Assembly (NCBI RefSeq): GCF_963678635.1
Contig: NC_087063.1
Span: forward strand, 34,012,540 to 34,076,539
Reading direction: 5' to 3'
Length of the DNA: 64,000 nt
Origin: Symsagittifera roscoffensis
Lineage: Eukaryota > Xenacoelomorpha > Acoela > Convolutidae
Shown: positions 10,031 to 21,242 of the stretch, one piece after another
Numbering within the stretch: position 1 is the first letter of the stretch
How the letters are laid out: every line of letters begins with the position of its first letter
Program-made: the position numbers and the translations under genes
Notes under the pieces: generated by a model
The model's database searches: none
The model's input: only the letters and a program-made list of their open reading frames with translations
Told to the model about the DNA's origin: nothing

Positions 10031-10707
10031 CATCGTAATACACTACTATAGCCTTCTAATTTTATTCACTAATCTGCACTTTGAGGATATGACTTAGGAT
10101 AAAACAATTTTTCTGACTTCCAACGTCAATGCCCTGATTTAAAACTTTTTCTCCTAGGTTTTAAAAGGTGTTAGTTTGCAGGACAGTCCTGCCAACAACA
10201 AGCTAAAATTATCCTACCATGCTTCTTCCCTTTGGAAATTTTAGTTGTTATTGTCTTGAATATTAAAATTAAAGAACTCTGTGGTTAGAAAGAACAATGA
10301 AACAATCTCCCTCTTCAAGAGATTACCCAAGCCTTTCATGTCACCACAAAGTGATCAGTTTTCCTAGTTGATTAAAAACAGTCATGCAGGCTGGAATACT
10401 TAAATATACTCTTTACTCAAGCCTATCTAAATAAATAGTAAGTGTCTCTAAAGCCACTATCTAAAATCAAAAAGCAAATTTATAAATGAAACAAATTCTC
10501 TAATGCTCAAAACTCAACTAAATGTTTCAGTTCTCAATTACCACTTGGTTGCTTAGTTTCTAGTCACAACCATAAAACAAATTCTGAGTTTTAACTTCTT
10601 CTCTTTTGCCACTTCTTTGTTTCTTCTATTTTCGTCGCTTAGAAGTTCTAAAACTTCTAAATTCTTCTAATTTTCTTTCTTTTTGCATCTTGTCTTTCGG
10701 CCATTTG
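10031..10707 (-). other. 3' non-coding end of the giant gypsy-like element
   Basis: No coding sequence. On the element's sense strand, 10600-10700 is purine-rich, as expected of a polypurine tract before a 3' LTR, which would then lie at about 10040-10600. I compared this by eye with 29.5-30.3 kb and found no matching LTR partner, so the LTR assignment is only positional. Confidence 0.3.
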
Positions 10708-11703
10708 TCAATGCTCTATCTCCTCCTCCGGCGACATTGACTCTGCACTTTCAGTTTCTGTGTCTTGCAACACATCGTTAGCCATTCTGACGCTGTTGAA
10801 AGCAGTCCTCCAACACTTCTGCTCTTCTAACCTCTCTTTACAACCAGGTAGGGGATCTATATTAGATTCTCTGTTTCTGCAGAAGCTATTGTGAAGGCAC
10901 AACGTCACGTTTCTCTACAAATCTTCCTTCTATATCTCTTCTTTCTCCCTTCCATCACGTTCACTTGTCCCGGAAATTCTCTTCAAAGCGGTGGTCACTG
11001 CATTCCGATGAGTCACGAAAGCTCGCTTAAAAGCTCCTGCCCCAATGTCCAGCTGATACCCACTGTACACTCTGCCGTAATTCTACATATGCTTTTTGGC
11101 ATATTCGTACAACCATGCAGTCATGTAGGCTCTAAACCATGGCATCAGTCGTATTCTTGCCCATATGTTTTTTAATTCCATCGGAATGTTCAGAACCTTG
11201 CACATGGTCTCAAAAAGATCTAAATCTTTTAGACAATCCAATTTCTGCAATTGTTCCCGCGTTGGTGCCTCCTGTCCATTGTTATCCTTCACATGAGCTT
11301 CCAGCCATCGTATCGCCATCATAACTCCCACTATCACTACTGCTATGGGCCGTGATTAGTCTGGTAAATCCATGGAGAGCAGCTCTCTAGAGTCCCAGAT
11401 CAACACCAGATTACTACGCCCGGGATACCACCATGTTTGCAGCAAGCAATAGCAGGGAAACTCATCATGCGTTAACATGATGCTCCTCCAGTTACGCTTT
11501 CCCGAAGCTTCTAGTAGTGGTTCCACTTCCATCATCACTCGGTGGACTTCATCATTTTCATCTACTGTATCGTAATCCGTAACGGTTGATCCTCTCTGTT
11601 TTTGTCTTTCAAAATCGCTCAAGTTCCCACAGACGTATCCCACGAACTTCAATCCCAGTACCAATTCCAACTCCTCCCTGGAATTGCTGAGAACATCTTG
11701 CAC
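10708..11703 (-). pseudogene. Giant element downstream region, C-terminal part
   Basis: Two blocks in one frame (11356-11703 and 11083-11337, separated by a TAA) and a last block (10708-10908) in the same frame. The region between 10909 and 11082 is not clearly coding. The protein is rich in Trp and hydrophobic helices (RLMPWFRAYMTAWLYEYA) and ends in an acidic tail (ESAESMSPEEEIEH). No domain is recognised. The start joins the preceding block by a frameshift near 11655. Confidence 0.45.
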
Positions 11704-12536
11704 AATAACTCATAAGATCTTTCTGACATTCTCGCTAATCTCAGACACTTTGGCACTGAGAAGGCTTGATCCACGATCATTCTCATACTTTTTACATCCA
11801 CAGCTACGAATTGCACTGGGTATCTGCTCTTGCACATTGGAGCTAATGTCGATTCCACCAAATATCGCGCTCCCGATGGTCTGCGATAAGTTTCACTGTG
11901 TCTGATGTTCATTTCCGCCTCAATCGCTTCCCTCCATTTTCCTATGTGCTTTTGCTCAGTTTGCAAAACCCATGGGAACACTTCTACACTGATGGCCGTG
12001 ACCATCTCATGTTTCTGTTCTAGATTCAATAGTGACTCTAAAGAACCAAACATACTGTAGAATCCTAGTGCAGTCACTAGATTCACCTCGGTTCCTCCAT
12101 GGCAATCTGCAATAAATTCCGTTTCCGTCTTCGCTTTCACCACAATGTTCCCAAACAAAATTGTCAACTGTTTGTGTTGTTTCTCCAGGGTTTTCACGCA
12201 ATCTAGACTTCCACAAACGTGACCTTCCAGTCCACATACTTCTGCCAGACAGCTACCAGGTTTAACCCATTCTTCTGGTCCCCAGCCCGGCAACTCCACT
12301 TCCCCGTTGCTCTTGAAGGCTGTTGTCATCACATTGTATATGATATTAGGATCACGCAGGTTACAGTCCGCATTTAGTTCCCTCTGTACATCTTGCGTTG
12401 CAAGTAGTATCGAATCAGCGTTGGGACTAGGACACCACAATGGTCTCATCAGTTCCCACACTACCATCAAGCTCGTTCTTAGTAATTCATCTGAGAATCC
12501 CAATCCAAATTCCACTCGTTTGTCGGATTCTGGCAC
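11649..12536 (-). pseudogene. Giant element downstream region, unrecognised 295-residue block
   Basis: Uninterrupted 295-codon frame, the longest intact stretch in this part. It contains several Cys and Trp residues and mixed alpha/beta-like composition (LVTALGFYSMFGSLESLLN, RYPVQFVAVDVKSM). The family is not recognised. It connects to neighbours by frameshifts near 12565 and 11655. Antisense frames here are shadows. Confidence 0.45.
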
Positions 12537-12564
12537 GGAAGGTGCAGCTACCTTTTCTTCTAGG

Positions 12565-13719
12565 ACTAGTCCCAGTTTGGTCTGCGGTAAGCAGCGCTCC
12601 TAATCGTTGCAATTCTCTTCGTCCAGAACCTCAGCAACACCGCTTGTTCGTAATCAAAGAAGCAGTCGCGAATGACTTCACAGAGAAACGGGTTGTACGC
12701 TATCCCTATGACTCCGGACACGTAACCGTATGACTTCTTTCTGATTGGTCAGCAGTATTCATTGGATTTTGGCAGTGCTCCCATGGATTCCTTAGTGAGC
12801 CTCAGTTCTTTATTCGAGAATCTCCTGATTTCGTCTATTTTCCTCATGGGTTCTAGCTCCTCGGGTTCTTTCATGTTCACCCTCATCGGCTTGCTCTGAT
12901 GCATATCCAGCAGTGCTAGCAAGAGTAAGGCTTTCGCTCGTTCATCACCCTCTTTCAGCATCTTGACACAGGCATTCAATGCTGGCACTGAAACTTGCTC
13001 TATCATGAATCGGATGAAACAGAGAGCGTCACTCCGCTTCGCGCACGCTACTGCCATTCACTCCTGGATTATCAGATCCCTCATACTCGTCACCAGGAAG
13101 ACCTTTTCTGCTTTCGATCTCTTCCTTTCTTCTGAATCATATTCCTCGCGAGTCAGTCCATGCACCAGGCGAACCTCAGGTGTAATGCAGTCCTCACGTA
13201 GGGCACTGCTATGAGAGCGTGAGCGTGTATCCTTGGTCTAGTCCTCATCTCTTCCTCAAAGTATCGTAACACTACAGCTTTCCATGGAAGGCTCACCAAC
13301 TGCTCGATCGTTTCCGCCTGCATCTCAGACGACGCTAGAGTCCCGTATGATTTCTGCTTAAGGGTGGTGCCTTGCATCATTGTCTCCAGATAACCTTCCA
13401 TGGCACTCTTGTCTTCCGGAGCCATTAAGTGTCCTCTGGCCGAGTTTCTGTACTCCAACATCTCCATGTACCCACCGGCGGGTTCATCTATTGCTACAGT
13501 CTCCGACAGTGTCAGTCGATTATATTCTGCTGGGACCAGTTGTCCTACGACACTTCCCTTTCCGTGGTTCATGGGAGACGACTTACAGTCTTTCATGGTA
13601 CTTTCTCCACATTGGCTGAGTATTTCCATTTCTAACGTTGCTCCAGTCAGAGTGCGATCACTCCGTTTGGATTTATAACCTGTCGACTTTATCCCTGCCA
13701 TGAGAATGGGCGACACCAT
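12565..13719 (-). pseudogene. Giant element downstream region, helical blocks
   Basis: Blocks 13153-13719 and 12749-13057 lie in different frames, with a readable bridge (about 13060-13150) in the second frame that ends in TGA just before 13057, and continuation to about 12565. Basic clusters occur near the start. Later parts are Leu/Ala-rich helices (GDERAKALLLLALLDMHQSK). Function unknown. Frameshifts near 13720, 13155 and 12565 mark decay. Confidence 0.4.
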
Positions 13720-13721
13720 TG

Positions 13722-14189
13722 CTACATCCGCAACATTCTTTCTGTGCCAGGCAATCGATCGTCACCTTGTCCCAAATCCATGACTTCTCCGACTCGTTTC
13801 CTTTTCGCTGAGTTGACAGCTTTTATCGATATCTCCGAATCCACCTTCGTCTTTTCCGCTCTCCTCGGTATCACTTTGCTGCCTAGTTTCATCTTCATCT
13901 CATTGATCTTCTCAATCACCAATATCGATCGCATCGTTCCTTTACTAGTTTTCGACTGATACACAACTTCTCCTTTATCCTCTTGCGGTGTCATCTTTAT
14001 AGGAGTGTTTGCTTCACTTTCGTCAGTGGCTGAGTCGATCAACAACACACTCAATCTCGCTTCACACTCGTCGAGTTTGTCAAGGACTTCCCGCATCAGT
14101 GGTCGGTTGAGACCTATATTCAAAATAGACTGGTTTCCGTAGCTCTGAACCACTGTCCAGGCTTCCTCCATGAAGGCTACTCTGTCCAA
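13722..14189 (-). pseudogene. Giant element downstream region, charged block with possible nuclear-localisation-like run
   Basis: Same frame as the preceding block (14232-15413), from which it is separated by two in-frame stops. It begins MDRVAFMEEAWTVVQSYGNQS, is predicted helical, and becomes highly charged with basic clusters such as KVIPRRAEKTK and SAKRKR that could act in nucleic-acid binding or nuclear import. No domain is recognised. Confidence 0.4.
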
Positions 14190-14231
14190 TCCTCATCCCG
14201 CCCTATTCTCATGGTCTCGGTGATGTACCTC

Positions 14232-15413
14232 TCACTCTTCTTCGGGTAATGTTCCCAAGAAGGGTACTCTGGCAGCGCCTTCTATCCTCCTTCTCCTTGG
14301 TGATACCATGAGGAGTCTTTGTTCATTGTCTTTAGAATTGCCCGGAGAGCTGCTCTCCGGCAAATTCCGTTTCATTTCCGCAAAAACTGACGGAGGCTCC
14401 AGTGTCGAAGTGCCTTCGCTTGCTGGTTCAGTCGTTTCCAACGCGTCTGCGTTGTTTTCAAAGTCGCAGAATAAATTTAAATCCAGAATGGATATTCCTC
14501 CTGTCGATGCTTTATCATCCTCCTTCTCTGCTTGATCGGGATCCTCTTGCGTAGACTCTTCCGATCGACGGCTTCCTTCCTGCCCATCATTTCCTCTTGA
14601 CGTATCTCTGGAACTTGAGGGTCCTTGCTTCTCAGTCTTGGCCCCTCCCGGAAATTTTGGTATGATTAATTTGCCAGCAGATTCATCTTCCTCTTCTCCA
14701 TGGACCACTTTGATTTCCTCATAGCCGAAGGGTGCCAGGAAGGTTCTCGTCTGCAACGTTCCTCCCACTGCTAACCCCTGTTTCACACTGTTCAAAATCA
14801 GGGAGGCCTCAGGTAATTCGGCTCTGCCTCTCATCCCCGTGGGCGCTAGGTTTATTTCCATCCATTCCGTGTCAAATGCTCCAGGCTTCGGAGTCAGGGC
14901 ATTGCCTGTGCGCCTCCTCGTGGCTTGATCCGTATAAGCAAATCGCGTATACTGTAACACTGCGGCAATCCTGCCCACAAAACACGGATCCATCGTTTCC
15001 GAGAATTTCGTTACCCTCCTTTCATTGGTCTCAAATACTCCCAATCTAGGAGTTTGTATTACGGAGACTGCTCGCAGCAAAATTCTTCTTATCAGAGGGA
15101 TTTCAGGGATTTCCTCTGGCAGCTTCTCGTAATCACCCCAGTCTTTCATTTCTTCTCTCACCTTGTGGTGTGCCGCAGTGAGACGAGGAATTCTTGTTAT
15201 CCCACTATTCGTCTTGTCATAGGGCTTTAGATTCCAGAGCTTCGGAAATACTTCAATGTGCCCTCTCTCTACTTCTCCCATACGATCACGGAAGTGATCA
15301 TCAAAGTTGACGACCGCCCTTTCTGGCTCTGCTATCTTTCCAAACAATAGATCTTCGCTCATGAGCTCTCGCAAAACATGCTGCTCACACCAGTTCAGCA
15401 CACTCCCGTCCAC
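14232..15413 (-). pseudogene. Giant element downstream region, 393-residue block with acidic low-complexity tail
   Basis: Continues the frame of 15414-16271 after a TGA. The first about 230 residues look globular (RIPRLTAAHHKVREEMKDWG; AVLQYTRFAYTDQATRRR). The second half is a Ser/Glu/Asp-rich linker (GPSSSRDTSRGNDGQEGSRR). A globular part followed by a disordered linker resembles structural polyproteins, but no homologous fold is recognised. Confidence 0.45.
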
Positions 15414-16271
15414 TCATGATATGAGGTTCAGGTGCAGCACCGACCTCCTGTACGCTTCCACCTTAACATCAGGGAACGCAAACGTGACTGCTGGTCCATA
15501 GATCACTGTCACAAACTCCGTGGCCCCTCTAATCAGCGCTAAGGGATCGTTCCTCATAGCTAAGCTTAGATCAGTTAGCAGAGGCATGCCCCCGGCATGT
15601 CGTCTCACGTCTTCCTCCCTCTCAATTGTCTCATCCTCTCCTGTTCCAAAGTGATTCTGATGCAGGAGGTACTGGATAAGAGTATGTCTCAGATCTCGTA
15701 TCTTATTCCACGAATCCGCGGCTTTCTTCACATCCAATTTCTTCACATTCTCTCTCATCTGCTCTGGGTAACGTGTCAGGTTCATCAGTCCTCCCAAGTT
15801 TCCATGGGTTATTGCAATCAATGTTAGAAGTCCATCTAACCGCAAGTTCTGAACTCCTTCGGTGAGCAGTACTACTGGTCCTTTCCCCAAATTTTCTGCT
15901 CCAACCGTCACGAACAAGGCTAGCAGTTTAACGATTGATACTTCTACTACTGCTTGGAGTAATTTTTTTATCAAGTATCGAGAGAGTTTTCGGTAGACTT
16001 TTGCCAAGAAGGACGCGGTCCATGCGGCTCCCAGCCCTTCCAGCATGCTATCAGTCCGTTCAAAGCCTTCTTCTCCCTTCACCTTCTCAGTCCAGAAAGT
16101 TTCCAGGGTAACTTGGCACACTCTGTTTACAAACTCGGCTGCCTTCTCCTCGGTATTTTCGACCAGGTTCACCTCCTTTACAAGGTAGTCATTGATCTTC
16201 CTGATCATCACTGGGTCTTGCTCAAAAGCATCCGCGCCCAAGGCCGCTACTCGGGAGTTAGATGTAGCCAC
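15414..16271 (-). pseudogene. Giant element downstream region, 285-residue helical block
   Basis: Mostly alpha-helical, hydrophobic block with long Leu/Val/Ala stretches (KLLQAVVEVSIVKLLALFVTV). One could pass for a membrane helix, but charged residues flank it closely. It joins the SGNH-like region upstream by a frameshift near 16275 and continues downstream past a TGA at the 15414 boundary. Not recognised. Confidence 0.45.
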
Positions 16272-17640
16272 TAGTTAGCTTCTGGTTTGGTTCTCAAAAC
16301 CAGCGCCTCCAAGTGAGCTCTGGTATCCTTGAAGTTATTTCTTCTCTCTCCTTCCTCTTTTATGTCCATTCCTCGGAACCATAAGTCGTTCGACATCGCC
16401 ACAATCACAATTACTAGATAGTCGTCATCTATTACTGGCTTCATTTTGAGCTGTTGACTGAAGTTGAACAGTTCCAACCCCAGCACCTCGTCCAGCACTG
16501 GCATGTGTAGCGCATGGTCCTTGAATCTTCTCAATGCGTTCGAGATATCCGACCACACCGCAGGTAGCTCAGCCCTGAGTGGTCTCAGGTTCTCCATCTC
16601 TATCATGCGATTTGGGGCCGATATGATTACATCATATTTCCCTTCCGAAAGCAAGGCCACTATCGCATACACGAATTTCAGTCCATTCGGGAGATTTGCA
16701 TACCCCGGAGACAGCGCGAACACTGCTCTCGGTGTCATCTTGGTGAAAGACCCCTCCTTCATCGCATCACCACTTCACCCATTGACTCGAGGGCTTTTAT
16801 TGCTGGCCATACATCATTCTCTGCCGTTGTAGGCTCTCTGAGTCTGCTCAGGAAACCTCTACTGTGTAGATGGTCATTGATGCCAGCAAACACGATCGTG
16901 ATTGGGTTCATCTCCGTCTGTCTTTGTACTCCGATAGCCATTGACACGGATTGCTGTAGATCCAGATCGACCGCTGCTAACATTACGACGTCCGGTCAAA
17001 ACAGAGACTTGGAAGTGTGTACGAACTCTGAATTCGCTACTATCATAATCTTGGCCTTCCTCATTTCTGCTTTGTCGTACGCGGCAAAGATGGTCTCATC
17101 TTTCTTTATTGCTCTCAATCCGCCGTACCTTTGGACATCACCGTCTTGATTCACTTGTTTCCGGTATATTCTTTCTTTCACATGACCTGGGGGTGTCTTC
17201 AGCTGCCTGAACATCTTCACATGTTGTTCAATCGGCGCCCTCGTTATCAGAAATCTTCCCGGTCTCTTTTCTCAATTCCCCTCATCGTGATTCAGTCTTA
17301 CGTCTTGTAACGGCCTTGTATTCACTGGGCCCATCGTGTTATTCGAGGGCAGTCCCTCTAGGTCGGCAAACCTCAAGGCAGTTGTAGAGCTGAAGTTTAT
17401 GCCAGCCGCTATCAACCAGTCCACTCCTGTTATCGAGTATAACCCGCTGACCGATAAGCTTGCTCCGTTCAGCATCCTCGTGGCATCCGCTGCGAAGCTC
17501 ACTGTCTGAAGGTTCACTTTCATCTGGTCATCCTTGTATACGTGCCATGGAGAAGGTATTGGCCTCGACCACATTAGAGAGCTCCTGTTTGGACGTCGCT
17601 CCTCTCGACTGGTGCTCGTTGTCTCAGATCTCGTATCCAA
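16271..17640 (-). pseudogene. Giant element downstream region: second SGNH-hydrolase-like segment
   Basis: Blocks 17272-17640, 16996-17220 and 16759-16983 share one frame, split by single stops. 16271-16762 follows after a frameshift near 16763. The order of motifs recalls SGNH/GDSL hydrolases: a strand ending IMIVANSEF at the place of block I, then ITIVFAGINDHLHSRG, whose GIND fits the block III GxND signature, then a strand DVIISAPN. The nucleophile Ser-Leu of block I is not conserved (NSEF), so it is either a degenerate paralogue of the SGNH domain just upstream or a related non-catalytic Rossmann-like fold. Confidence 0.4.
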
Positions 17641-17868
17641 TCTAGAGGCGCTGGTCGTTTCCGCTGTCGAGTTGACAGGTCCTTATCTTCGTCTAGGGTT
17701 GATGGTCCTCCTCATGGGCGCTTCTCCCAATCGATCTCGCACATCTGTTCTGTACCCGGGTTCGCTGGAGCTTTGCGGCTTAAAGATGGTCACGGCTGGG
17801 ACCGCTCCCAAGCGTGTTTCCAGGTTAGGAGGCACAAAGGTGGTAATTCTCGGTTCGTTAGATACTCC

Positions 17869-18540
17869 CTATTCCTTCAGCACTACCGTGTCAAAGATTT
17901 CCACTTCCAACTCATCCAATCGCTCTTGGAAGATTCTGTTTAACCAAGCCTGTCCTTCTATGCTATCAAAGTGAATAACTTCAGTGGTCAGCCTGGCCTG
18001 ATCCATTGCCCTGAGTTCGTGTTCGATATCCATAAGGATCATCCTTCCGGCATTCTGACTTGCAAGATTCCTCAGGATGTTGTTCCACCTGATCACTCCT
18101 TCGTTGTGTCTTCTCCCTGTTGCAGTCAATGTCCTCGTGTTCATTGGCACAGTGCAAACGGTCAGAACCGCGCAGTTGAACTTCTGCCAGAGAGTAGTAA
18201 ACAAGCACACCATCATTGATTCCCATAGTGCTTCCTCCTCATCCGAGCTTCTCGCGATGTTATTTGTCCCAACTAGGATCCTTACATTAGGGATTCTCCC
18301 TGGATTCATCAACTCCACCATCCAAAAGAACTGGGCTATCGTCGCGCCTCCCAAAGCCATCACCGTGGTGATCCAGGAGGTACTCAACTTTGAGAGCACC
18401 CTGACCAAGCTGTCTCCCAGTATCAGATGTGATGTCCCCAGTGGTGGTTGCTGCAAGTTTACTGCCGGGTTCCAGGTCGCTCGATTGAAGCAAGCTCTCG
18501 GATCCGCCTCCGGAACTCCGGTGAAGTTCTACTTCAACTG
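17869..18540 (-). pseudogene. Giant element downstream region: SGNH/GDSL hydrolase-like domain
   Basis: SGNH hydrolases are esterases/lipases whose Ser, Gly, Asn and His blocks form the active site. Visible here are block I HLILGDSLVRVL (Ser codon 18411-18409), a Gly in GGATIAQ (block II), ILVGTNN (block III, about 18259-18270) and VIHFDSIEGQAW (block V, His codon 17973-17971). The block V Asp expected three residues before the His is Glu in this copy. The family has members in non-LTR retroelements; in a gypsy-like element it is unexpected. The segment ends in TAG but continues in frame downstream past a second stop (TAA near 17680) into the next block. Upstream, an in-frame TAG lies near 18528. 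Confidence 0.65.
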
Positions 18541-18560
18541 ATTATTCTTTTGCACATCCA

Positions 18561-19361
18561 TTACCCGTGACACTTTCTTCGCCGGCATCTTTCGTATCTT
18601 CCTGTCTGAACTTTTGAGCTCCCCATTGGTAGCGTTGCATCGCTAACTCCCCTTTTGGTCATTACGTCTTGGGAGAGCTGTACTCTGCCCATATTGTCAA
18701 CCGTTCCATAGGGTGCAGTCACCCCGGAACCTGGCGCATTCCTGTTGGCTACTAGTCGTCCAGCTGTCTCTACCAGCTTCCTCATCGTCTGCTCCACGAC
18801 TGGGTCACCTAAAGTATCACTCGGGTCCGGGATCGTCACTCGACCTGTTGTAGCTGGGAGTCGCGTTTCTGTCGTTTGACTCATTTCTCGAGGCGTCAAG
18901 AGCTCCATCGGGGACTGCCCACGAGGAATACTCCTTGCAGGTATCACTTTTTCCACGGCTGTAGTCAATGCCACCCGTTCCGATCGCTCTTTGTAGTCCC
19001 GCCTCAAGCGTTCAATTTCTTCCCCCTGCTTTTTGTTGCAGTCTTCAAACAATTTCTTCCACATGTCTCTGTCGTCCTCCATAATGAGCATGGTCTTAGT
19101 CACTTCATCCAACTCCTTCCTGGTCCTTTCCAGCTCGTCCTTCATCCCATCAAGATCATGCATGGTTCGGTTCGTTTGAACCCCTTGTTCTACTTTCGCC
19201 CTCTTTGTTGGCACAGCTGCTCTCAGTGGTGAACCAGACGAGGCAGCCTCGCTGTTCATTTCTTGATGCATTCTCGTCAGCCCAGGCTTGGGCTTGGAGG
19301 GCAAAGGCATTTCATCTGGTTGATAAGTCCTAGAACTTCCCAAACCAGGCTCATTCGCCAA
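18561..19361 (-). pseudogene. Giant element downstream region: coiled-coil protein
   Basis: 266-codon frame with a disordered N-terminus, then a heptad-rich coiled coil of about 70 residues (DGMKDELERTRKELDEVTK through EEIERLRRDYKERSERV), then a Ser/Thr/Pro-rich part. Such coiled coils are common in retroelement structural proteins and may drive oligomerisation. It follows 19363-19674 by a frameshift at the boundary and precedes the SGNH domain, so it would sit near the N-terminus of the second coding region. Confidence 0.5.
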
Positions 19362-19362
19362 G

Positions 19363-19674
19363 TCACTCCCTGAGAGAGCCCCGTTTCTCCATCTTCGGGC
19401 GGTCTAGTACTCCTCTTTCTCTGTATGCTGCCATCAATAGGACTTCCGTGGGGCGGTCTCCACGGTTGCCATGCCCCAAGATGTTTATCAGAGCGGTCAG
19501 CAACATGACTACCTCTGGGTCTTCCAGAGCGAAGTCTCGATCCATTAGCCGACGATAGATCGCATCTACCATCGGTCCTACATATGCATCTGCCAGGTCC
19601 ATCAATTCATCCAAGTTGAAATTATCCATTCTTTTTTCAGGTTTGATTCGATTTGATTCAAAGGTTTGACTCAA
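19363..19674 (-). pseudogene. Start of the giant element's second coding region
   Basis: 103 codons, with a Met at 19674 followed by MDNFNLDELMDLADAYVG fifteen residues later. Compact helical region (VVMLLTALINILGHGNR). It runs into the coiled-coil block by a one-base frameshift near 19362. The upstream 340 bp are non-coding, so this is the likely beginning of a separate reading frame. No domain is recognised. Confidence 0.45.
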
Positions 19675-20017
19675 GTGAGCAATTAAATGATCAATCAGGA
19701 TCTAGAAAAGACGTCACGAATATCACACATGTCAGTTTGACCTTAACTTCTCGTTAAAAATTATTTAAAACAGTAAGATAAAAAGATTTTGATCCTAAAA
19801 TTTATTAAAATCAATCGGTCTCTCAAATTTTGGAATTCGACCTAAAATTGGACAGTCCAAACTTTGGATATATTCCTAAGATCGTTATTCAGTTGTTCGT
19901 GGTCACTAACTCCTTCTTACCCAGGACCTTAATAACATAACACACAACATAACATAACACACATTACCTAATTTAGTCTGACACCCTCTTGCATGTCACC
20001 TTAACTCTGCCTATACT
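19675..20017 (-). other. Spacer between macrodomain and second coding region
   Basis: AT-rich, non-coding, with a short AACATAACACAC-type repeat at 19930-19965. It could hold a promoter, splice acceptor or internal translation signal for the second coding region. Nothing specific can be shown. Confidence 0.35.
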
Positions 20018-20527
20018 TTAGTTATATTTCTTATGTAAGTATACTTGTATATTCGTATGAGAGAAGATTAAGTGTATGAGCGCGTACAGTTCTCGAGGAT
20101 GCAGTCGTCCTCTGTTCGGGTCGTACACTGGAAGCGAAAGCCAATTCACGAGGAAGACTCTCAATCTCGTCAAGGACAAGACAAGGTTTTCCGGGTCCAC
20201 GTGCCGCTTCTCCGTCGCCCGTGTCACTAAGAAACATAGATATTTTCCCGGTATCTGTGACGCCGCCGGAGGCAAGGCTGCTACGACCCCTACTCCTGGT
20301 CTTTGCTTCCAAAGGAATTCTATGTTTTTATATTCTCTCTTAAAATCTGCTGCTAACGCTGTCTTAAAACTCAAGTCTGCTGAGATTGCTATTGCATATG
20401 TTCTATCTGTGAGTATGAAATCGCTGTCTGTTAGTATTATGCTACTTGAATATTCATTTGGTATGTTAAAATATGACTCAACTACACTCCCTATGTCAGG
20501 TTTTTTTGGTTCTTCGCCTGTTTCTGC
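20018..20527 (-). pseudogene. Macrodomain (TARG1/OARD1-like) at the 3' end of the gypsy-like pol region
   Basis: Open minus-strand frame of 169 codons from just after a TAA (20530-20528) to a stop at 20018-20020. The order of elements matches macrodomains of the TARG1/OARD1 (ALC1-like) group: first strand IILTDSDF, then TYAIAISADLSFKTALAADFK aligned with the family's S-x-D...A-x-x-F-K block, then GVGVVAALPP, then YLCFLVTRATEK and the helix DPENLVLSLTRLR (family: Y-hydrophobic-Y-L-T-K...ENL-x-x-SL), then LSLPVYDPNRG in place of SMPRIGCGLD, then ELYALIHLIF and VYLHKKY. Macrodomains bind ADP-ribose or remove it from proteins. The catalytic Asp of TARG1 (in GCGLD) appears replaced (DPNRG), so binding or another activity is more likely. 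The 201-codon plus-strand frame over this region is an antisense shadow. Confidence 0.65.
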
Positions 20528-20530
20528 TTA

Positions 20531-21242
20531 TAAATCCCCTGTCTCTCTTGCTGTTCTTAATTTTTTTATTTATAAATTTTCAGTGTGGGTAATTCCTACC
20601 CCCACTCCCGGACAAAAATATCCATCGACGTCCGCGTCGATCGCATACCGGGTATCAAATCAAGATTGGAAGCCGGAATGAGTAGTCGCTCCTCCTGGGC
20701 AGCCCAGGAAGGATCTTCTCGTTCGGTTTTCATGTATTTCATGCTTTCACGATCTACATCTTGAATCGTGACACTGGTCTCCTTTGGGTCCGACGTCATT
20801 TCGTTCAGCCATTCCAAGACACGCAGATCCGTCAAGTCTTGTTCATATGAGTGCTGTTGCTCGTTGTCGAATTCTACCTCGGATTTCGACCGGTCATCGA
20901 CCCACTCATCGTCGTGATCATCGATTATGTCAATGTCCTGTGCACACTTATTTCCTCTAGACCCACTACTTCTTCCCCTATCTTCTTTAGGTCTATCCTG
21001 TCCACTACAAAATTGTCGCCGTAAGGGTTATATTTCTTCCTGGATCTTGTCCTGTCATTTTGACGAGTCTGTATGGTGAACGGAAGATCCGTTTCCAAGT
21101 TCTTGGGAACCTCCCTTTGTTCGAGGTCTTGCCAGTACTCTTCTGCGTAGGGTAAAGCTTCATCGTCTGCTTCAATCACCTCATTTGGGTCCAGGTCCAG
21201 TGGTGTACTTGTTCCTTCCTCTATGAATTCATTCCCATCTTT
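20531..21242 (-). pseudogene. Acidic C-terminal region of the gypsy-like pol
   Basis: Blocks 20925-21179 (same frame as the integrase, after a TAG) and 20596-20835 (another frame) are rich in Asp/Glu (EADDEALPYAEEYWQDLE). They connect the integrase to the macrodomain. Chromodomain residues were looked for and not seen. Several stops and at least one frameshift interrupt the stretch. Confidence 0.45.

Noticed and set aside
10040-10600. LTR pair of the giant element with 29.6-30.3 kb
   Set aside because: By-eye comparison found no sustained similarity; an alignment is needed before calling LTRs.
11684-19232. Many plus-strand frames across the giant element's second coding region
   Set aside because: Shadows of the minus-strand frames, which carry the SGNH, coiled-coil and collinear coding signals.
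19903-19915. Inverted TTCGTGGTCACTA shared with 29658-29670 as a possible LTR or primer-binding signal
   Set aside because: A 13-base inverted match is expected by chance in a window of this size, and the flanks do not match.
20076-20681. 201-codon open frame, plus strand
   Set aside because: Antisense to the macrodomain and pol C-terminus, which show clear family patterns on the minus strand.
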